DNA of 64,000 nucleotides from Pezicula radicicola (lineage: Eukaryota > Ascomycota > Leotiomycetes > Helotiales > Dermateaceae). The DNA lies in contig PDUO01000024.1 of assembly GCA_003008705.1 (NCBI GenBank), forward strand, positions 126,831-190,830, in the 5' to 3' direction. Position numbers and translations under genes: made by a program. Shown one piece after another: positions 59,228-64,000 of this stretch. Numbering within the stretch: position 1 is the stretch's first letter; each line of letters opens with the position of its first letter. Below the pieces are notes generated by a model. The model was not told the origin of the DNA. It saw nothing but the letters and a program-made list of their open reading frames with translations, and ran no database searches.

Positions 59228-60913
59228 ATGTCTGTCGAACATATAGTGACCCTGGAGACGCCACTGGCTCATGCGCTCAGCACTGTTATCCAACCGAAGC
59301 TTGTCGAAGTTGGTTGGAGCACCGGCGGGGGAGACGATGCAGCTCTCACAGAATATATTATGCTCATGCTCGTCAACGGCAAGACACAAGAGCAAATTGC
59401 GGCAGAACTATCTGGCGACCTTCTCAACCTTGGACCTGATGACCCTGGCGCGCGAGATTTTTCACAGTGGCTGTTCGAGCAGGTCGATGTGCTGAACACG
59501 CAGCTCAGCAACGGTAATGGAGTCTTTCCAGTGGCGGAACAAGCAAATGGAATGGGTCAAATTGAGAGCGCCAATGACGCGCAAGATGCGGATATGGGCA
59601 TGGGAGATGCCTCTGATATTGGAGACTCCCAAGTGTACGCAATCTCATCAGTGGATCTGTCAGACCCAGCAGATCTCCGTCTCCCCCACAAACCCCCCAA
59701 AATCCCCAACCCATCAAGACTAACATTATCACACAGACCCACGGGTCCTAAGTCAATGCGAGCTGGTGGCAATGGCGCTAGTAATCGTCCCCGAGACAAG
59801 CGTATGCTTGGTCACCTAGCAAAGGCTATGGACAGATCACACGATTCCGTCCTCCATCGAGTACGTCCCCAAGGCGGCAATGAGCGAATCAATACGCATG
59901 CGCGGGCACCGCCAACCGGTCCTCGTGCAGCTCCAGGACGAGGTGCAGCAAGAATGCAGACTGGCCGATCGATGGGTGGAATGCCAGGCATGCCGATGCA
60001 GTCAGGACCAGCAGCGAACGTTATGAACATGAGCCCACAGCAGCAACTCGAACTGTATGCTATGCTTGAACAACAGTCAAGAATGATGGCGCAGATGTTT
60101 ACTCCACAGCAACAGCAAGCGATGATGATGGGTAGAGGTGGGCCTATGGCTGGAAACGCTTCTATGCAAAACGGGTTCCATCAACAGGCTCAGCCTGGGA
60201 AATCTCTTTTTGATCGAGTCCAAAGCAGACCTCAGCGGCAACATAATAATTTCCACAAAGACTCACAATCCAACGGCGACTTCAGAGAGCAGCATTCAGC
60301 GGGTCAGAACGGCACATCCGGCTCTTCCATGGATGCCGACATGTCCCAGGAGAAGAAGGAACCTTCCCCCGATGACACCTGTAGATACAACCTCTCTTGC
60401 ACGAACAAAGACTGTAAATTCGCGCATCAGTCTCCAGCAGCTCCTCCTGGAACAACCATTGATGTTAGCGATGTTTGCTCTTTCGGTGCTGCCTGCAAGA
60501 ATCGGAAATGTACAGGCCGACATCCATCGCCTGCACAGAAGGTTGCGCATCAAACGGAGCAGGACTGCAAATTCTTCCCAAATTGCACAAACCCTCGATG
60601 CCCATTCAGACATCCTTCAATGCCATTGTGTCGGAACGGCGCCGATTGTACGGTCCCCAACTGCACATTTACCCACGTCAAGACGGTATGCAAGTTCAAC
60701 CCTTGTCTGAACCCTACATGTTCGTTCAAGCACGTTGAAGGCCAGAAGAGAGGAAAGTTTGGTGACAAAGTCTGGGTGGCAGACAACCTTAAGGAACATG
60801 TTAGTGAAAGGAAGTTCGTGGACGAGAATGGACCAGAAGAACTGATTGTGCCGGGTGCATCGGAGGATGCTTCAATGACTCAAAACCAGATGAAGGGGGA
60901 ATTGATCACATAA
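59228..60913 (+). CDS. NAB2: Nab2-like poly(A) RNA-binding zinc-finger protein
   Basis: An apparently intronless gene of 561 residues. The start MSVEHIVTLETPLAHALSTV is the first ATG of the frame; the frame is open upstream without one. Residues 1-95 resemble the PWI-like N-terminal domain of Nab2. An RGG/Met/Gln-rich middle region (GRGAARMQTGRSMGGMPG; Gln runs near 270-300) follows. Five CCCH fingers lie at about 385-503: CRYNLSCTNKDCKFAH, CSFGAACKNRKCTGRH, CKFFPNCTNPRCPFRH, CRNGADCTVPNCTFTH and CKFNPCLNPTCSFKH. Yeast Nab2 has seven such fingers; five are expected in filamentous fungi, from memory. Nab2 binds poly(A) tails, controls their length and helps mRNA export through Mlp1. It acts in the nucleus and shuttles. 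Confidence 0.93.
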   Translation: MSVEHIVTLETPLAHALSTVIQPKLVEVGWSTGGGDDAALTEYIMLMLVNGKTQEQIAAELSGDLLNLGPDDPGARDFSQWLFEQVDVLNTQLSNGNGVFPVAEQANGMGQIESANDAQDADMGMGDASDIGDSQVYAISSVDLSDPADLRLPHKPPKIPNPSRLTLSHRPTGPKSMRAGGNGASNRPRDKRMLGHLAKAMDRSHDSVLHRVRPQGGNERINTHARAPPTGPRAAPGRGAARMQTGRSMGGMPGMPMQSGPAANVMNMSPQQQLELYAMLEQQSRMMAQMFTPQQQQAMMMGRGGPMAGNASMQNGFHQQAQPGKSLFDRVQSRPQRQHNNFHKDSQSNGDFREQHSAGQNGTSGSSMDADMSQEKKEPSPDDTCRYNLSCTNKDCKFAHQSPAAPPGTTIDVSDVCSFGAACKNRKCTGRHPSPAQKVAHQTEQDCKFFPNCTNPRCPFRHPSMPLCRNGADCTVPNCTFTHVKTVCKFNPCLNPTCSFKHVEGQKRGKFGDKVWVADNLKEHVSERKFVDENGPEELIVPGASEDASMTQNQMKGELIT

Positions 60914-61423
60914 GAGGTTAATAGGACTTGGCTGGCATGGGAGACCAGGAATTTTGGCGTTGAGTTGTATAACATTTGCCGAAGGCAGAGCGGGGCGAGT
61001 TGGCGTTTTGGGAGTGGGATAATGTTTTGTTTATGAGATATCATCGCAGTAAATTGCACAGGCCGGGATAGGCCTAACTTTAGTAGAATGAATCCTTTAT
61101 CCATGGCGCTTCAGAGCAAAGAACTCTGAGGTAGCCTTCCACACATTTCCCCTCGATGCTACTATTTGACTTACTGTGACTTTGCAATAAGCTGCTATAG
61201 CTATAGTTTATGCTAACTACGAGGTACTAGGTACTGTAAGTAGGTGCTATAATTCGGTTTTAACGTGGCAAGAGAGCTACCCCTGTCTCCCCCCTGTCAA
61301 GAGCTACAGCTGGTGGGGGTTTAAGCGAAAGTGCACTAATGAACATGCGACCATGATGCTCTCCAGAACTTGTACCCAAGTAAACTCTCTAACATTATAG
61401 CCAGGTCATCAATTGTTGCAGTA
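60914..61423. promoter_or_regulatory. intergenic between Nab2-like and protoporphyrinogen oxidase genes
   Basis: A 510-bp gap in tandem orientation. It holds the Nab2-like 3' end and the HEM14 promoter. GAGGTACTAGGTACTGTAAG near 61220 is a short internal repeat. Nothing else recognised. Confidence 0.45.
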
Positions 61424-63584
61424 ATGCTTTCTCGGATACCCGAGAATGCATTGGTGAGTCTGCTAAGGCAATGCTACGTAAAACCACGGTGTCATGTTTT
61501 GCAACCGCGCCTCCGTGGAAGGCAATGCAGATCACTCCATACCTCAGGACTATGCCCACACCTTCGAGTTCGTCCAAAACGACAGCCACGAGCTGAGAAC
61601 AACCTTTTCGAAGGGGGTAGGGGTAATTGGGCATCATATCAGCAGGCTCAGCCTCTGCTTTCCACCACGCTCACGAAGGACAACGGACAGACGCGTACAC
61701 TCGCAACAATAGCTCACTCACAGCCCACTTCAACATCGAGTCCAAAAGGTCCAAGCAGAGATAGAATTGCTATACTGGGCAGTGGAATTACTGGTCTTGC
61801 AAGCGCTCATTACTTAGCAAAGGCGCTTCCCCAAGCAAAAATAGATATCTACGAAGCGAGCAACAGAATTGGAGGATGGCTAAACAGCAATATGGTCAGC
61901 ATCGAGAATGGCAAGCAAGTACTCCTCGAACAAGGACCAAGGACCATTAGGCCACATACTCCAGCTGGGACACTGACTGTACAGCTGGTAAGTACGGCCA
62001 AGTCCCACAACTTGTCTGACATTGACCAGTTATTATAGGTCAAAGACCTAGGTCTCGAGGACGAACTTTTAATTACTCCCAGAGATTCTGATGCAGCACG
62101 TAATCGGTTCATTTACTACCCTGATCATCTTGTCAAAATGCCCGGACCTGGACAGGATATATTTCAGATGGCTTGGACCCTCATGACAGAACCCGTATTC
62201 ACAGGACTGCTCCGAAGTACATTCGAACCAACGCGCCAACCACGGGAATCCACTCTTGAAGACGAATCAGTCGGTAGCTTTTTGGAACGGAGGTTAGGCT
62301 CATCTTCCTTGGGCGATAACATGGTGTCAGCTGTTTTGCATGGCATATACGCTGGAGATTTGTACAAGCTGAGCGCAAAAAGTTTGCTACGCGACTTATG
62401 GTATAGTGAGCTTCACTATGGCAACCTTGCGGCAGGTGTTGCTGAGAAGATGAAGACTCAAACCCAGGTAATGCCAAGTGATGATGCATGGTTGACTAGT
62501 TATTCGAGAAGCAAGCTTGAGGGGACAACGATTTCTGCCAAGATGAAGAACGCAAGCGTATATACTTTCAAGAAAGGAATCAGTGCTCTTTCTGGTGCGT
62601 TAGAGACTTCTTTGAAGTCGAATCCCAATGTTCAATTCAAGTTGGGCCACTTAGTAAACAGTGTCCGGTACGATAAGGCGATAGATGGGGTCAGAGTAGG
62701 CAGAATTGATTCTTTTCCATTGCCTTTCACTCGCTTACCAGACTCAGATAAAAACTACCAAAAATCAACCTACACAATCCTACGCGAATGTGATATCCAC
62801 CATTTCGGGCCGGTCTCTTTCCTACTGCACTGAAGAGGCGGATGACCTTCCCTCTCTCCAAGCCACCAAAGCCGTCACAGTTATGGTCGTAAATTTCTTC
62901 TACCGTGACCCAAACATCCTTCCAGAGCGAGGCTTTGGATATCTTATTCCACGTTCTATACCATATGAGCAAAATCCTGAATGCGCATTAGGCGTGGTTT
63001 TCGATTCTGACGCCATACAGGGCCAAGACGATGGATTCGAAGTTCCTGGCACTAAATTAACTGTCATGCTTGGCGGGCATTGGTGGGACGATTTTGATGT
63101 CTATCCGGATGAAATAGAGGCGATAGCTATGGCAAAGGCTGTGCTAAAACGTCACCTCGGAATCGATGAAAATCCTGACTTGATCAACGCAAGTCTACAA
63201 GAAGACTGTATTCCCCAATACACAGTAGGCCATGAGGCTCGAATGAGAAGTGCGCATCGTGAACTCCAGCGGACTTTCAATGGAAAAGTCTCTGTCGCAG
63301 GAAACAGTTACACAGGGGTCGGCTTGAATGATTGTATTCGAGCCAGTTGGGACGTGGTTGCCCATCTCTGCCAGCTTGAAAGCACTACAAATGCAGGTGT
63401 CTATGCGGATGTATCGAGGAGGAAATTGGGAGATTTGGAACCAACAACAGGCTTAGAAAAGTTTGTGAAGCCACGCGAGTGGGCTGGATTGAGAAAAACC
63501 AGGGAAGGGAGAATAATAACTTGTTTTGGGGGAACTCAGAAACAGGTCACAGATCAGTTTAGGCGACTGGACCTCGGATTATGA
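61424..63584 (+). CDS. HEM14: protoporphyrinogen oxidase, mitochondrial
   Basis: Exons 61424-61987, 62039-62695 and 62742-63584 give 687 residues from the ATG at 61424. The enzyme oxidises protoporphyrinogen IX to protoporphyrin IX, the penultimate step of haem synthesis, at the inner mitochondrial membrane. The FAD motif IAILGSGITGLASAHYLA is followed by IYEASNRIGGWL and LLEQGPRTIRP. Later blocks are VSAVLHGIYAGDLYKLSAKS, VMVVNFFYRD and a C-terminal VAGNSYTGVGLNDCIRA (FAD contact). The second intron (46 nt, GTAGGC to CCAG) is required: without it the frame stops early at 62833. The N-terminus is Arg-rich, as for mitochondrial import, but about 113 residues before the FAD motif is long, so the true start or an additional upstream exon is uncertain. 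Confidence 0.92.
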
Positions 63585-64000
63585 TGGGTTGTTTAAGGGT
63601 ACACACATAAAATAAATAGACGGTAGAGAGAGCGTAGCAATGAACTTCAATGAAAACAATATCAATTATGCCCATGGTTCTCTGCAGTTATTCTCGTTTA
63701 TAGAATCGTTCTTTTATCTCCAATCATGGTCAGATTTAGGATCGCGCATCATATAGTACTGATGGGGTGATGAAAATACTCCTAAGCGCTTCTCCACAAG
63801 GCCAGGTATTACGGTGTTCAATATAGAATGTGAGTTGTGCCTAGGTTTTAACTATAATAAAGGGGCGAAAGAGAGGGAGGCTATGTGTCATCTATGAGAA
63901 GATGAGGAGTTTTGAGTGTGGAGTTGTGTTGACAAGTTTATGAATTAGTTGCTCCTTATGAATTCCTTGCTGAGCTGTGATGAATTACTTAAGTAACTGG
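63585..64000. other. intergenic to the right edge
   Basis: No gene recognised. The last 70 bp hold AATTAGTTGCTC and AATTACTTAAGTAACTGG words that may be a decayed edge of the 18-bp repeat family. Confidence 0.4.

Noticed and set aside
62706..62833. Frameshift in HEM14
   Set aside because: A 46-nt intron with GTAGGC donor and CCAG acceptor joins both frames and restores SYANVISTISGRS.

Overview
The window is nuclear DNA of a filamentous ascomycete (Pezizomycotina; a leotiomycete is my guess from the look of several proteins, not proven). The evidence is many short spliceosomal introns of about 45-75 nt with GTNNGT donors, CTAAC-type branch sites and AG acceptors, fungus-specific families (Zn2Cys6 regulator, CreB, DUF2406, RTC4, AMID-like oxidoreductase), and tRNA genes with short introns. 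I can support 20 protein genes and 2 tRNA genes. Two protein genes, ribosomal protein eL33 and the COPII factor YOS1, are split into exons so short that no single long reading frame reveals them; both reassemble completely.

Layout. 1-7 kb: a DUF2406 gene running off the left edge and eL33, both on the minus strand, flanked by two copies of one short inverted-repeat element (MITE). 7-9 kb: glucose-6-phosphate dehydrogenase. 9-14 kb: gene-free AT-rich stretch. 14-24.8 kb, minus strand: a frameshifted SAP-like hypothetical gene, an SDR epimerase, actin-capping protein beta and an RTC4-domain protein. 25-29 kb, plus strand: dynamitin and a sucrose-type transporter with a GC-AG intron. 29-33.7 kb: gene-free. 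33.7-47.4 kb: CreB deubiquitinase, YOS1 and ALG12 head to head, a Zn2Cys6 regulator, a monocarboxylate-type transporter and an AMID-like oxidoreductase. 48.2 kb: tRNA-Lys. 48.8-53.6 kb: aromatic aminotransferase and a CYP52-like P450. 53.6-56 kb: an 18-bp satellite holding an assembly gap, and tRNA-Arg. 56-63.6 kb: secreted GH20 hexosaminidase, Nab2-like zinc-finger protein and protoporphyrinogen oxidase.

Most genes are unrelated housekeeping functions; I see no biosynthetic cluster. Local pairings that may matter are YOS1/ALG12 (both early secretory pathway, shared 455-bp promoter) and the regulator/transporter/oxidoreductase group at 41-47 kb.

The most unusual observation is the tRNA-Lys(CUU) gene at 48219-48350. 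Besides a small insertion at the usual anticodon-loop position, its T-arm is split by a 51-bp segment with every hallmark of a spliceosomal intron; removing it restores the T-stem exactly. Second is a repeat family: two MITEs carry internal degenerate copies of an 18-bp unit that also forms the satellite at 54.1 kb and several decayed intergenic patches.
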